Origin: Corynebacterium oculi
GTDB taxonomy: Bacteria > Actinomycetota > Actinomycetes > Mycobacteriales > Mycobacteriaceae
NCBI RefSeq assembly: GCF_001412105.1
Contig: NZ_LKST01000001.1
Coordinates: 558,001 to 622,000 of the forward strand
DNA: 64,000 nt
Reading direction: 5' to 3'
Positions within the stretch are counted from its first letter, which is position 1, and each line of letters opens with the position of its first letter. The translations under genes and the position numbers were made by a program. Of the stretch, positions 45,748-55,500 are shown one piece after another. The notes under the pieces are model-generated. The model did no database searches, was not told the origin of the DNA, and worked only from the letters and a program-made list of their open reading frames with translations.

Positions 45748-46402
45748 CGTGTACGGGCGACGCCCCGCAGCGGTGGTCGTAGAGCCGGTGGCCTCGGCGC
45801 TCTTGCGCACGGGGCTTTCCCCGAACGCCATCACCATCGCGGGTGCCCTGCTTACCATCGCGGTCTCGGTGGTGCTGATCCCCACGGGCCACCTGGTGTG
45901 GGCGGCGGTGCTCTCCGGTGTGTTTGCCGCCACGGATATGATCGACGGCACCATGGCGCGCATGCGTGGCGGTGGCACCAAGTACGGCGCCACCCTGGAT
46001 GCCACCTGCGATCGCATCACCGACGGCGCGCTCTTCGCCGCGATCATCTGGTGGCTGGTGTACTCCTACGATGCCCCGCAGCCCCTGGTGGCGGCGGCGC
46101 TGGTGGTGTTGGTGTGCTCCCAGGTGATCTCGTACGTCAAAGCCAGGGGCGAGGCCAGCGGATTCCGCATGGTGGGCGGGTTGATCGAGCGCCCGGAGCG
46201 GTTGATTATCGGCCTGGTGGGCATCGGTTTGCAGGGAATGGGCGTGCCCTACGCGATCGACATTGCGATCTGGGTTCTGGCGGTAGGCTCGGTGTTCACG
46301 GTGATTCAGCGCCTGCGCATTGCCTCCCGATCCCCGCTGGCCAACCAGCTTTCCGCGCCGCCGGCGGGGTCGAAGGAAGCGCGCCCCGAGCGGGATCATT
46401 AA
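45740..46402 (+). CDS. pgsA: Phosphatidylinositol phosphate synthase (CDP-alcohol phosphatidyltransferase)
   Basis: 220 residues, about six membrane spans. The CDP-OH signature DMIDGTMARMRGGGTKYGATLDATCDRITDG spans residues 70-100; its Asp residues bind metal. In actinobacteria this protein makes phosphatidylinositol phosphate from CDP-diacylglycerol and inositol-1-phosphate. Placement before patA and pimA, as in M. tuberculosis Rv2612c-Rv2610c, argues for PI rather than PG synthesis. Overlaps the HIT stop by 8 nt. Confidence 0.92.
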   Translation: MLSVYGRRPAAVVVEPVASALLRTGLSPNAITIAGALLTIAVSVVLIPTGHLVWAAVLSGVFAATDMIDGTMARMRGGGTKYGATLDATCDRITDGALFAAIIWWLVYSYDAPQPLVAAALVVLVCSQVISYVKARGEASGFRMVGGLIERPERLIIGLVGIGLQGMGVPYAIDIAIWVLAVGSVFTVIQRLRIASRSPLANQLSAPPAGSKEARPERDH

Positions 46403-46437
46403 CGTACCTCCAAGGCTTGAGACAGAAAGGGCGGTGT

Positions 46438-47346
46438 ATGGACCTCAGCACGATGGGCTACCTCGCGGGGTGGCGGGTGGTGCGCTTCCTCCCGGAATCC
46501 TGGGCCCGGTGGCTCTTTGAGCGGGGGGCGGACATCGCCAGCGATCACGGCCGGGGCGCGGAGTATCTGCGCCGTAACCTAGCGCGCGTGGTGGGCCAGG
46601 AGAACGTCACCAGGGATCTCGTCCGGGATTCCCTGCGATCCTACGCGCGATATTGGTTGGAGACCTTCAGGCTGCCCACCCAGGCGCGCGACGCCGCCCT
46701 GGGGGCGCGATTGGCCCGCTTTGTGCGCGGGAGCGAGCACCTGGAGGCCTCCGCAGCGCGGGGCAAGGGGGTGGTGCTGGTGCTGCCCCATTCGGGAAAC
46801 TGGGATATGGCCGGAGTGTACGCGGTGAGCGCCTTTGGTTCCGTGGTCACGGTGGCGGAGCGGCTGCGCCCGGAGGCCCTATTCGATGCCTTCGTGGAGT
46901 ACCGGGAGAGTTTGGGCTTTGATATTTCTGCGCTGTCCGGGGGCGCGCCGCCCTTCCCTCATCTCAAGGAGGCGTTGGGGGAGGCGAAGGTGGTGTGCCT
47001 CCTGGGCGAGCGCGATATTAAGCGCAGGGGCGTGGAGGTGGAGTTTTTTGGGGAAACCACCACCATGCCGGTGGGCGCGGTGGAACTATGCCGGCAGACC
47101 GGTGCGGCGCTGCACGTGGTGCACTGTTGGTTTGAGGGAAAGGATTCCTGGGGCTTCTCCGTGTCCGAGGAAATAGAGGTGGGAGAGATGCAGCCCACCA
47201 TGCAGCGCGTGGCCGATATTTTTGCGGAAAATATCGCCGCGCACCCCGCGGACTGGCACATGCTGCAACCCCTGTGGCCTAGCGACGTCGCCTTGCGCAA
47301 GGAGCGCCGGGCACGCCCCCAGCGCCCGGCGAAGGAGCGGGGTTAG
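46438..47346 (+). CDS. patA: PIM acyltransferase PatA (phosphatidylinositol mannoside acyltransferase)
   Basis: 302 residues from the ATG at 46438 (AGAAAGGGCGG upstream). LPLAT/HtrB-family acyltransferase: LPHSGNWDMAG holds the catalytic His-x4-Asp pair. GERDIKRRGVEVEFFG follows. Adds a palmitoyl group to the mannose of PIM1/PIM2. The gene order pgsA-patA-pimA matches the conserved PIM locus. It acts at the inner face of the membrane. Confidence 0.92.
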   Translation: MDLSTMGYLAGWRVVRFLPESWARWLFERGADIASDHGRGAEYLRRNLARVVGQENVTRDLVRDSLRSYARYWLETFRLPTQARDAALGARLARFVRGSEHLEASAARGKGVVLVLPHSGNWDMAGVYAVSAFGSVVTVAERLRPEALFDAFVEYRESLGFDISALSGGAPPFPHLKEALGEAKVVCLLGERDIKRRGVEVEFFGETTTMPVGAVELCRQTGAALHVVHCWFEGKDSWGFSVSEEIEVGEMQPTMQRVADIFAENIAAHPADWHMLQPLWPSDVALRKERRARPQRPAKERG

Positions 47347-47349
47347 CCC

Positions 47350-48474
47350 GTGCGCATCGGTATTATCTGTCCCTATTCTTTCGACGAGCCCGGCGGAGTT
47401 CAGGCCCACATCCTTGACCTCGCGCGGATCCTGGGGGAGCGCGGGCATAAGGTGGAGGTTTTGGGCCCGGCGGCGGAATCCACCCCATTGCCGGGCTATG
47501 TGATGCGTGGCGGGGGTTCCATCCCCGTTCCCTACAATGGCTCGGTGGCTCGGTTGGCCTTTGGGCCGCAGGTGTTTAGCAACGTGCGAGCCTTCGTGGA
47601 ACGCGGGCGCTTTGATGTTTTGCACATCCATGAGCCCAATTCCCCCAGCTATTCGATGGCGGCCATGATATACGCCTCCGGCCCCTTGGTGGCCACGTAT
47701 CACGCCTCCGCGGCGGGGTCGCGCCTGCTGAAGGTCGCCCTGCCGGTGCTGCGCCCGTACCTGGAGAAGATTCGCGGGGGCATCGCGGTATCGGAGATGG
47801 CCCGGCGGTGGCAGGTGGAGCAGCTAGGCGGCGATCCCGTGCTGATCCCCAACGGGGTGGACACCGAGGTGTATCGGCAGGCGCGGCGGCGATACGGGAA
47901 GAACGGCGGCCGGGTGCCGGAGATAGTCTTTTTGGGCCGCATTGATGAATCCCGCAAGGGCCTGGATATTTTGCTGCGGGCCCTGGACGGGTTGGGGGAG
48001 CCCGTGCGTGTGACCGTGATCGGCGGGGGCAAGCCCCGCTCCGTGCCGGGGGTGGATTTTGTGGGCCGGGTGAGCGACGCGGAAAAGGCGGAGATTTTGG
48101 GGCGCGCGGACATTTACGTGGCCCCTAATACCGGCGGGGAGAGTTTTGGCATCGTCCTGGTGGAGGCGATGGCGGCGGGCTGCGCGGTGGTGGCCAGCGA
48201 CCTGGAGGCCTTTGCCGCGGTGTGCGGCGCGGAGGGGCGGGAAGGCACGGCAGGAGCGCAAGGAGCGGCGCCGGCGGGGCTGCTGTTTAAGAATGGCTCG
48301 GCGGCCGATCTGCGGGAGAAGCTGCGGCTCCTGGTGCGCGATCCGGGGCGTCGGAAGCAGTTGCAGGAGGCCGGAACGCGGCGCGCCCACCGCTACGATT
48401 GGGCCACGGTGGCCGATGACGTCTTTGCGGTGTATGAAACGGTGGCCGATGGCACCACGGTGGGGATACGCTGA
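47350..48474 (+). CDS. pimA: Phosphatidylinositol alpha-mannosyltransferase PimA
   Basis: 374 residues from a GTG, 3 nt after patA. GT4 retaining mannosyltransferase, transferring mannose from GDP-mannose to the 2-position of inositol in PI, the first PIM step. N-terminal IGIICPYSFDEPGGVQAHI and the C-terminal NTGGESFGIVLVEAMAAG, with the EX7E motif characteristic of GT4. Its TGA overlaps the start of the next gene (ATGA), so the two are coupled. Confidence 0.95.
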   Translation: MRIGIICPYSFDEPGGVQAHILDLARILGERGHKVEVLGPAAESTPLPGYVMRGGGSIPVPYNGSVARLAFGPQVFSNVRAFVERGRFDVLHIHEPNSPSYSMAAMIYASGPLVATYHASAAGSRLLKVALPVLRPYLEKIRGGIAVSEMARRWQVEQLGGDPVLIPNGVDTEVYRQARRRYGKNGGRVPEIVFLGRIDESRKGLDILLRALDGLGEPVRVTVIGGGKPRSVPGVDFVGRVSDAEKAEILGRADIYVAPNTGGESFGIVLVEAMAAGCAVVASDLEAFAAVCGAEGREGTAGAQGAAPAGLLFKNGSAADLREKLRLLVRDPGRRKQLQEAGTRRAHRYDWATVADDVFAVYETVADGTTVGIR

Positions 48475-48926
48475 TGGGCGGCTGGATTGCGCTGGCGGTG
48501 CTGCTGACCCTGATCCTGGCGTGGGCGTATTTTACGGCCCAGCGCCTCAACAGGCTTCATATTCGCACCGATTCCGCCCTGCAAAACCTGCACGCTAGCC
48601 TGGATCGTCGGGCCAGCCTGGTAGAGGCTCTGGTGCCCGAGGCGGCCGCGCAGGCGCGGGAAGTCCTGGGAGCGGATTATTCGGCGCGGGCGTTGGATCG
48701 TCGCGCGCTGGCGGAGGCCCGCATGGAGGAATCGTTGGGCGTGCTGCCGGATTTGCCGGCACAGGTGGTGGATGCCTCGGCGCGCGTGGAACTGGCCCGG
48801 CGCTTTTATAACGATGCCGTCACCGATACCCGAGCCCTGCGCACCCGCCCCCTGGTCAGGCTTCTGCGCCTGGGGGGCACGGCGCCGCTGCCGGTGTACT
48901 TTGAGTTGATGCACAGCCCGGACTAG
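48474..48926 (+). CDS. LemA-like membrane-anchored protein
   Basis: 150 residues. One N-terminal span (2-20, GGWIALAVLLTLILAWAYF), then a helical domain with LHIRTDSALQNLHASLDRR and ARVELARRFYNDAVTDTR, resembling LemA (which carries a YNxxV-type element). Lacks the LemA cysteines. Function unknown; last gene of the PIM cluster, overlapping pimA by 1 nt. Confidence 0.75.
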   Translation: MGGWIALAVLLTLILAWAYFTAQRLNRLHIRTDSALQNLHASLDRRASLVEALVPEAAAQAREVLGADYSARALDRRALAEARMEESLGVLPDLPAQVVDASARVELARRFYNDAVTDTRALRTRPLVRLLRLGGTAPLPVYFELMHSPD

Positions 48927-48994
48927 GGAAGCGGCGCGGCATAGGCCCCGCATGTGTAGCTGCAAGCATAAAGACGCTACGGTGTGAGGTGTCT

Positions 48995-49000
48995 TATAGT
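48995..49000 (+). promoter_or_regulatory. tesB: -10 element for tesB
   Basis: TATAGT lies 31 nt upstream of the chosen start at 49031; no strong -35 is seen. The gap from the LemA-like gene is 104 nt. Confidence 0.5.
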
Positions 49001-49030
49001 CTCTTCTAGAGCATGACGAAGGAGCGGCGC

Positions 49031-49852
49031 ATGGAGAGCGTGGAGAAGATTCTGGGCGTCACGCCCACGGAACCGGGTGTATGGGAGGGTATCGCCTCCG
49101 GCACGCGGCAGAAGCGGACGTTTGGCGGGCAGGTGGTGGGCCAGGCCCTCGCGGCGGCCACCGCCGCCCTGGGCGAGACGGGAGACGGGGAGAAGGTGGT
49201 GGATTCCCTCCACGGGTACTTCGTCTCCGGTGGCGACGCCGCCCAGGCCATGCAGGTGGAAGTCACCCCGGTGCGCCGAGGTCGCAGTTATACCAACCTG
49301 GCCGTACGTGCCGCCCAGGGGGAGCGTACGCTCTTCGTGGGTAACGTGAACTTCCGACGCCCCGGCGATCCCGGCCCCGTCCACAGCGCCCCCATGCCCC
49401 AGGTGCCCCCGCCGGAGGGGCTGAGCGACGGCCGGGAGTACCTGCCGCAGAAGAACCTGCTGCTCTTCTCCGAGTGGGAGGACTGGGAGTTCCGCATGAT
49501 TGAAAACCACGCCGCCGAGGGCTATGGGCACCAGCGGCTGTGGTTTAAGGCCAGCAGACCGCTGCCGGAGGATCCCGCCTTTCAGGCCGCCGCCTTGGCC
49601 TACATGTCAGACATGACGATCCTGTATGGGGCGATGGCCCCGCACCGGAACCACCCGGTGCAGATGGCCAGCCTGGATCACGCGCTGTGGTTCCACCATC
49701 CGGTGCGGGTGGACCAGTGGCTGCTCTACGATCAGGTTTCGCCCAGTGCCAGCGAGGGGCGTGCCCTGTGCACCGGGCGGATTTATACCCAGGAAGGGCA
49801 GTTGGTGGCGTCGGTGGCGCAGGAGGGGCTGACTCGCACGCTCAGGGCGTAG
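49031..49852 (+). CDS. tesB: Acyl-CoA thioesterase II
   Basis: 273 residues. Double hotdog fold of the TesB family. Catalytic residues: Asp in MASLDHALWFHHP, Gln in VASVAQEGLTR, and a Ser/Thr in the SPSASEGRALCTGRIY segment. TFGGQVVGQAL and HGYFVSGGD are family signatures. Hydrolyses fatty acyl-CoA. The ATG at 49031 is chosen because AAGGAG lies 6 nt upstream; an ATG at 49013 lies before it. Confidence 0.94.
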   Translation: MESVEKILGVTPTEPGVWEGIASGTRQKRTFGGQVVGQALAAATAALGETGDGEKVVDSLHGYFVSGGDAAQAMQVEVTPVRRGRSYTNLAVRAAQGERTLFVGNVNFRRPGDPGPVHSAPMPQVPPPEGLSDGREYLPQKNLLLFSEWEDWEFRMIENHAAEGYGHQRLWFKASRPLPEDPAFQAAALAYMSDMTILYGAMAPHRNHPVQMASLDHALWFHHPVRVDQWLLYDQVSPSASEGRALCTGRIYTQEGQLVASVAQEGLTRTLRA

Positions 49853-49912
49853 GGGCCCTGGGTGCGCGGTGGCGGTGGGGCGGGCATGTGCGCGTTGTGG
49901 AAAAGCACTGCG

Positions 49913-49918
49913 TATAAT
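49913..49918 (+). promoter_or_regulatory. yebC: Consensus -10 of the yebC-ruvCAB unit
   Basis: TATAAT lies 127 nt before yebC; a perfect match to consensus, but no good -35 at 17 bp. The leader contains a dyad CCCCGCG (49980-49986) / CGCGGGG (49992-49998) with a 5-nt loop. Confidence 0.6.
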
Positions 49919-50044
49919 CGAGCAAGCTGGAAAACCGTACCCGGAGAAGGCCGCACATCGCGCTATGGCTGCCTCCCCGCCCCGCGTTCCTCGCGGGGTG
50001 GGTTGCTAGGCCCGTAGCCGCTCGGCTGAGAAAGGACCCACGAG

Positions 50045-50797
50045 ATGTCAGGACACTCTAAATGGGCAACCACCAAGCACAAAAAGGCGGCTAATGACGC
50101 CAAGCGTGGCAAGGAGTTTGCCAAGCTCATCAAGAACATCGAGGTGGCGGCCCGCACCGGCGGTGGCGATCCGGCGGCGAACCCCACCCTGGATGACATG
50201 ATTAAGAAGGCCAAGAAGGCCTCCGTGCCCAATGACAACATCGAGCGCGCCCGCAAGCGCGGCTCTGGGGAAGAGGCCGGTGGCGCGGATTGGCAGACCA
50301 TCATGTACGAGGGCTACGGCCCCAACGGCGTAGCCATGCTGATCGAGTGCCTCACCGACAACCGTAATCGCGCCGCCACCGAGGTACGCACCGCGATGAC
50401 CAAGAACGGCGGCAACATGGCGGACTCCGGCGCGGTGTCCTACATGTTCAACCGCAAGGGCGTGGTGCAGGTGCTCAAGGGCGATCTGAGCGAGGACGAT
50501 GTGCTCATGGCCGTGCTCGACGCGGGTGCGGAGGAGGTCAACGCCCTCGGGGAGGTGTTTGAGGTAGTCAGCGCCCCGGAGGATGCCTCGGCGGTTAAGG
50601 AAGCCCTGGTGGCGGCGGAGATCGCGGTGGAGGACTTTGACCAGGATTTCCGCGCCGACCTGGAGGTGCCCCTGGAGGCCGATGACGCCAAGAAGATCCT
50701 GCGGCTCATTGATGCCCTGGAGGACTCCGACGATGTGCAGAACGTGTACACGAACATGAGCCTAAGCCCCGAGGTCATGGCGGCCTTGGAGGACTAA
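50045..50797 (+). CDS. yebC: YebC/PmpR-family protein
   Basis: 250 residues. Begins [20 protein letters not shown], the family signature, and ends with the DUF28 C-terminal domain. These proteins bind nucleic acid: some members act as transcriptional regulators of quorum and Holliday-junction genes, others relieve ribosome stalling at proline runs. It is followed by ruvC, an arrangement found in most actinobacteria. Start has AGAAAGGA about 9 nt upstream. Confidence 0.96.
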   Translation: MSGHSKWATTKHKKAANDAKRGKEFAKLIKNIEVAARTGGGDPAANPTLDDMIKKAKKASVPNDNIERARKRGSGEEAGGADWQTIMYEGYGPNGVAMLIECLTDNRNRAATEVRTAMTKNGGNMADSGAVSYMFNRKGVVQVLKGDLSEDDVLMAVLDAGAEEVNALGEVFEVVSAPEDASAVKEALVAAEIAVEDFDQDFRADLEVPLEADDAKKILRLIDALEDSDDVQNVYTNMSLSPEVMAALED

Positions 50798-50924
50798 GCA
50801 TCCGCTGCTTATCGACGCCCCGGTGGCGCCGGAGGGATCCGGCCGCCGGGGTTTTCGTAATTATGTGCTAAAAATGAGGGGCGAGTGTGCGGGTGATATA
50901 AGGCGGTACAGGCAAGGAGGCCCC

Positions 50925-51458
50925 GTGAACCTAGAGGGACTGCGGGTGATGGGGATTGACCCCGGCTTGACGCGCTGCGGGCTCTCCATTGTGGAGGCCG
51001 GACGCGGCCGCGCGGTAATACCCGTGGCGGTGGGGGTGGTGCGCACCCCGGCCGGGGCGGATTTATCGGAACGCCTCCTGCGTCTTTCCCGCGCGGTGGC
51101 CGAGTGGATGGAGGAATACCGCCCGGATGTGGTGGCCATCGAGCGCGTGTTTGAGCGCGGTAACGTCTCTACCGTGATGCATACCGCGCACGCCGTGGGA
51201 GTGCTGGTGCTGGCCGCTGCCGAGCGGGGTATCCCGGTGCATATGTACACCCCCAGCGAGGTGAAAAAGGCGGTCTCCGGTAATGGTCGCGCCGATAAGC
51301 GCCAAATGACCACCATGATTACCCGCATCCTGGGGCTCAGCGAGCCTCCCAAGCCCGCCGATGCCGCCGACGCCCTGGCGCTGGCGGTTTGCCACTGCTG
51401 GCGCGCCCCGCTGCTTGCGCGCACCCGCTCTACCCTTTCTCAAGGAGGAATCCGTTGA
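50925..51458 (+). CDS. ruvC: Holliday junction resolvase RuvC
   Basis: 177 residues from a GTG at 50925 (AAGGAGG upstream). RNase-H-like endonuclease that cuts four-way DNA junctions. Catalytic acidic residues: Asp in [11 protein letters not shown], Glu in [12 protein letters not shown], and two Asps in [11 protein letters not shown]. Overlaps ruvA by 4 nt. LexA-box-like sequences were not found upstream, so SOS control cannot be claimed. Confidence 0.96.
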   Translation: MNLEGLRVMGIDPGLTRCGLSIVEAGRGRAVIPVAVGVVRTPAGADLSERLLRLSRAVAEWMEEYRPDVVAIERVFERGNVSTVMHTAHAVGVLVLAAAERGIPVHMYTPSEVKKAVSGNGRADKRQMTTMITRILGLSEPPKPADAADALALAVCHCWRAPLLARTRSTLSQGGIR

Positions 51459-52069
51459 TCGCTTCACTGCGAGGCACCGTCACGAGCGTGGAACTCCACG
51501 GTGCCGTGATCGAATGCGCGGGGGTGGGATATTTCTTCCGCGCCACCCCCGCCACCCTCGGAACGCTGCGCCGGGGGGAGGAGGCCACGGTGATGACCAC
51601 GCTGGCGGTCAAGGAGGACACGATGGTGCTCTATGGCTTTGCCGACGCCGCCAGCAGGGAGATGTTCGGGGTACTGCAAAGCGTCTCCGGGCTGGGGCCG
51701 CGCCTGGCCCTGGCGGCGGAATCCGTGCTCAGCCCGGTGGAACTCGCCCAGGCCATCGCGGGCGGGGATACCAAGGCGCTGCAACGCATTCCCGGCGTGG
51801 GCAAGCGCATGGCCGAGCGCATGGTGGTGGAACTCAAGGACAAGGTGGCGCAGTTTAGCGGGCAGGCCCCGGGTGATGCCGAGGGCCTCGATCTTCCCCT
51901 CCCCTCCACCGCCGGGGCGCATGGAGCGCAGGTGGTAGAAGCACTCATGGGGCTGGGCTTTCCCGAGAAACAGGCGCAAACCGCCGTGGATCGCGTGCTG
52001 GAGCAGCAGCCCGATATGGGTACCGCGGAGGCGCTGCGGGCGGCCCTGGTGAGCCTGGGTAAGAAGTAA
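51455..52069 (+). CDS. ruvA: Holliday junction branch migration protein RuvA
   Basis: 204 residues from a TTG at 51455; TTGA overlaps the ruvC stop, with AAGGAGGA upstream. OB-fold N terminus ([20 protein letters not shown]), helix-hairpin-helix domain II ([26 protein letters not shown]) and the RuvB-binding domain III ([20 protein letters not shown]). A rare start codon, but the frame and ribosome binding site leave little choice. Confidence 0.95.
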   Translation: MIASLRGTVTSVELHGAVIECAGVGYFFRATPATLGTLRRGEEATVMTTLAVKEDTMVLYGFADAASREMFGVLQSVSGLGPRLALAAESVLSPVELAQAIAGGDTKALQRIPGVGKRMAERMVVELKDKVAQFSGQAPGDAEGLDLPLPSTAGAHGAQVVEALMGLGFPEKQAQTAVDRVLEQQPDMGTAEALRAALVSLGKK

Positions 52070-52078
52070 GGGCGGGCG

Positions 52079-53134
52079 ATGTCTGATATTGAGCGCACCG
52101 AGTTTCAGGTGCAGGCCCCAACCCCCTCCCAAGAGGTCAACCCGCGCCTTAACGCCGGGGAACAGGATATTGAGAAGAACCTGCGCCCCAAATCCCTGGG
52201 CGAGTTCATCGGCCAGCGGAAGGTGCGGGAGCAACTCTCCTTGGTGCTCCGGGGGGCCAAGAATAGGGGCGTGGTGCCGGATCACGTGCTGCTTTCCGGG
52301 CCGCCCGGTCTGGGCAAGACCACCATGGCGATGATCGTGGCGCAGGAGCTGGGAACCTCGCTGCGCATGACCTCCGGCCCGGCGCTGGAGCGCGCAGGCG
52401 ATCTGGCGGCCATGCTGTCTAACCTGATGGAGGGGGACGTGCTCTTCATCGACGAGATTCACCGCATTGCTCGCCCGGCAGAGGAAATGCTGTACATGGC
52501 GATGGAGGATTTCCGCATTGACGTGATCGTGGGCAAGGGGCCGGGAGCCACTTCGATTCCCCTGGATCTTCCCCCCTTTACCCTGGTGGGAGCCACCACG
52601 CGCTCCGGTATGCTCACCGGGCCGCTGCGCGATCGCTTTGGGTTTACCGCGCAGATGGAGTTCTACGATGTTCCCGATCTCACCCGCGTGGTCACCCGCG
52701 CGGCGCAGATCCTCGATGTGCGCATAGACACGGAGGCCGCCACGGAGATCGCCTCGCGCTCCCGGGGCACCCCGCGCATCGCCAATCGGCTTTTGCGCCG
52801 CGTGCGGGATTTTGCGGAGGTGAACTCCGATGGTTCCGTGGACTTAGCGGCAGCCCAGGGAGCCCTAGAGATCTTTGACGTGGATGAGTTGGGTCTTGAT
52901 CGCCTTGACCGCGCCGTGCTCAGCGCCCTCGTGCGGGGGCACGGCGGCGGCCCGGTGGGGGTAAACACGCTGGCCATCGCGGTGGGTGAGGAGCCCACCA
53001 CGGTGGAGGAGGTGTGCGAGCCCTACCTGGTGCGCGCGGGGTTGATCGCGCGCACAGGTCGCGGACGGGTGGCCACGGTGAGCGCCTGGCGGCATCTGGG
53101 TTTGGAGCCGCCGGAGGGAGCGATGGGCCTTTGA
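52079..53134 (+). CDS. ruvB: Holliday junction branch migration ATPase RuvB
   Basis: 351 residues. AAA+ motor: Walker [10 protein letters not shown], Walker B LFIDEIHR, sensor 1 GATTRSGM, arginine finger near GPLRDRFGF, then a winged-helix domain. Drives branch migration with RuvA. Starts 9 nt after ruvA. Its TGA lies in a 14-bp tandem repeat (53134-53159). Confidence 0.97.
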   Translation: MSDIERTEFQVQAPTPSQEVNPRLNAGEQDIEKNLRPKSLGEFIGQRKVREQLSLVLRGAKNRGVVPDHVLLSGPPGLGKTTMAMIVAQELGTSLRMTSGPALERAGDLAAMLSNLMEGDVLFIDEIHRIARPAEEMLYMAMEDFRIDVIVGKGPGATSIPLDLPPFTLVGATTRSGMLTGPLRDRFGFTAQMEFYDVPDLTRVVTRAAQILDVRIDTEAATEIASRSRGTPRIANRLLRRVRDFAEVNSDGSVDLAAAQGALEIFDVDELGLDRLDRAVLSALVRGHGGGPVGVNTLAIAVGEEPTTVEEVCEPYLVRAGLIARTGRGRVATVSAWRHLGLEPPEGAMGL

Positions 53135-53187
53135 GATTACGGCCCTAAGATTACGGCCCGCCCGCCGCGCATGGGATAGTAAGGGGC

Positions 53188-53508
53188 ATGGAATGGATCT
53201 TTATTATCGGTTTGCTCATGGTGTTCCTGGTCCCGCAGATGCTGCTGATTAGCAAGCAGCGCAAGCGGCAGCAGGAGATCATGAACACACAGCGCTCTCT
53301 TACTCCCGGCACGCGGGTGGTCACCGCCTCGGGGATTCACGGCGTGGTACGCGCGGTGCAGGGGGATGTGGTGGAACTGGAAATCGCCCCGGGCACGGTC
53401 ACCACCTGGGAACTTCTGGCGGTGGTGCGCAACCTGGACGCGGAGAACGCCGCGGCCGCGCAAGGGGAGAATCAGGCAGAGGAGCGGGATCACCCGGAGA
53501 ACTCCTAG
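53188..53508 (+). CDS. yajC: Preprotein translocase subunit YajC
   Basis: 106 residues. One N-terminal span (2-18, EWIFIIGLLMVFLVPQM) and then KQRKRQQEIMNTQRSLTPGTRVVTASGIHG, the standard YajC sequence. Part of the SecDF-YajC complex assisting protein export. AAGGGG precedes the ATG. secD follows after 108 bp. Confidence 0.95.
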   Translation: MEWIFIIGLLMVFLVPQMLLISKQRKRQQEIMNTQRSLTPGTRVVTASGIHGVVRAVQGDVVELEIAPGTVTTWELLAVVRNLDAENAAAAQGENQAEERDHPENS

Positions 53509-53616
53509 CACCTGGGCGTTCCTATCGCCACGGCCATGACGTACCATGTGGGCTTGGATTCCTAAAAGAAGCATCCGCTGCGCGCCTTTGACGCGAGCCA
53601 CTGAGGAGAATAAGTA

Positions 53617-55500
53617 GTGTCACAACCCAGAACACGGGCTGCCAAGACGGCAAGCCGCACCTGGCCGCAGAAGGCGATGGGGGGATTCCTCCTCCTCGTC
53701 ATGGTGGTCTATGCCCTCATCTTTTTCACCGGGGATCGCCACGCCACCCCCAAGCTCGGCATTGACCTTCAGGGTGGAACGCGCGTGACCCTGGTGCCCC
53801 AGGGCGATGAGCCCACCCAGGAGCAGCTGGCGCAGGCCCGCACGATCATGGAGAATCGCGTCAACGGCATGGGCGTGAGCGGTGCCTCGGTGATTACCGA
53901 CGGCAACACGCTGGTGATCACCGTGCCGGGCGAGGATACCTCGCAGGCTCGCGCGCTGGGCCAGACCTCCAAGCTGCTCTTCCGCCCGGTGGCTCAGGGT
54001 GGTAACCCCGACCTCAAGGCCTATCCCGAGGCGGTGCGGGACATGGCTAACCGCTGGGTGGAATACGGCGTGGTCTCCAAGGAGGATGCCACCGCCGCCA
54101 TCGAGGAGATGGTGGGCAACATCAACTCTGCCCTTCCGGAGGGCGAGGAGGAGACCAAGGCCCCGGAGGTCACGGCCACCGCTAAGCCGGAGCCGGCCAA
54201 CTCCATCGAGGCCACCGAGCGCCGCCAGGAACTCACGGAGATGCTGCGCAAGGATCGGCAATCCGAGGATCCCACCACGCAGCTGGCGGCAAGCACCCTG
54301 CTGAACTGCGATGATTCCATCGACCCGCTTCAGGGCACCGATGACCCCGCCAAGCCCCTGGTTACCTGCGACCCCAGCGCGGGGGGTGCGGGGGCGTCGG
54401 GAGTGATCCTTCTCGATCCCGCCCCGGTGCTGGAGGGCCCGGCGGGGGAGGACGGCACCCGTCTTTCCGGCGCGCAGATTGATACCGGCCAGCAGATCTT
54501 TGGTGGCTATGATTCCCAGCAGGGGCAGATGGTGATTAACTTTGCCTTTGCCAGCGGCGGCGGATCGGAGACCTGGGCCAAGCTCACCTCGGAGTATAAG
54601 GGTCGGCAGGTGGCCATCACCCTGGATTCCCAGGTGATCTCCGCCCCGGTGATTCAGTCTGCCACCCCGGTGGGCGAAGCCACCTCGATCACGGGTAACT
54701 TCACCCAAGAGGAGGCCCAGACCCTGGCCAATAACCTCCGCTATGGAGCGCTGCCGCTCTCCTTTGCGGGCGAGAACGGCGAGTCCGGCGGCACCACGGA
54801 GACCATTCCGGCCTCCCTGGGTGAGGCCTCCCTGAAGGCCGGCCTGATCGCGGGCATCGTGGGCATGGTGGCGATTACCATCTTCGTCTTTGCGTACTAC
54901 CGCCTTTACGGCCTGATCTCCCTGTTCACGCTGCTGTGCTCGGGAATCGTGGTGTACGGGGCGTTGGTGCTGCTGGGTCGCTGGGTGGATTATTCCCTGG
55001 ATCTCTCCGGCATCGCCGGTTTGATCATCGGCCTGGGTGCCACGGCGGACTCCTTCGTGGTGATCTACGAGCGCATCAAGGATGAGGTGCGGGAGGGCCA
55101 CACCTTCCGTTCCGCCACCCACCGTGGTTGGGATCGCGCCAAGCGCACGGTGATTACCGGCAACATGGTCACGCTGATCGGCTCCGTGGTCATTTACTTC
55201 CTGGCCGTGGGTGAGGTCAAGGGCTTTGCCTTTACCCTCGGCATGACCACCGTCTTTGACCTGGTGGTGACCTTCCTGGTCACCGCCCCGTTGATGAAGC
55301 TCGCCGCAGATAAGCCGTTCTGGTCCAAGCCCGCCGTCAACGGCATGGGCAAGGTCTTTGCGCTGGCGCAGGCGCGCCGTCAAGCGGACGCTGCCGGTGC
55401 CCCCGGGACCGCTGCGGTGGCGCAACCCACCGCCACTCCGGCCGATTCCACCGCTGTTGCGGCTTCCGAGCTTCCTGAGGCTCCCGAGGAGAAACGATGA
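53617..55500 (+). CDS. secD: Protein translocase subunit SecD
   Basis: 627 residues from a GTG with GAGGAG upstream. First span (about 21-41), then LGIDLQGGTRVTL (D1 motif), a periplasmic P1 domain with a Glu/Thr/Ala insert, and five further spans from about 410 (SLKAGLIAGIVGMVAITIFV; GLIIGLGATADSFVVIYERIKDE). Couples proton motive force to protein export. The C-terminal tail of about 55 residues is Ala/Pro/Thr-rich. Overlaps secF by 4 nt (ATGA). Confidence 0.96.
   Translation: MSQPRTRAAKTASRTWPQKAMGGFLLLVMVVYALIFFTGDRHATPKLGIDLQGGTRVTLVPQGDEPTQEQLAQARTIMENRVNGMGVSGASVITDGNTLVITVPGEDTSQARALGQTSKLLFRPVAQGGNPDLKAYPEAVRDMANRWVEYGVVSKEDATAAIEEMVGNINSALPEGEEETKAPEVTATAKPEPANSIEATERRQELTEMLRKDRQSEDPTTQLAASTLLNCDDSIDPLQGTDDPAKPLVTCDPSAGGAGASGVILLDPAPVLEGPAGEDGTRLSGAQIDTGQQIFGGYDSQQGQMVINFAFASGGGSETWAKLTSEYKGRQVAITLDSQVISAPVIQSATPVGEATSITGNFTQEEAQTLANNLRYGALPLSFAGENGESGGTTETIPASLGEASLKAGLIAGIVGMVAITIFVFAYYRLYGLISLFTLLCSGIVVYGALVLLGRWVDYSLDLSGIAGLIIGLGATADSFVVIYERIKDEVREGHTFRSATHRGWDRAKRTVITGNMVTLIGSVVIYFLAVGEVKGFAFTLGMTTVFDLVVTFLVTAPLMKLAADKPFWSKPAVNGMGKVFALAQARRQADAAGAPGTAAVAQPTATPADSTAVAASELPEAPEEKR

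Noticed and set aside
53620..55425. 601-codon minus-strand open frame opposite secD
   Set aside because: Mirror frame of secD; no domain or ribosome binding site.
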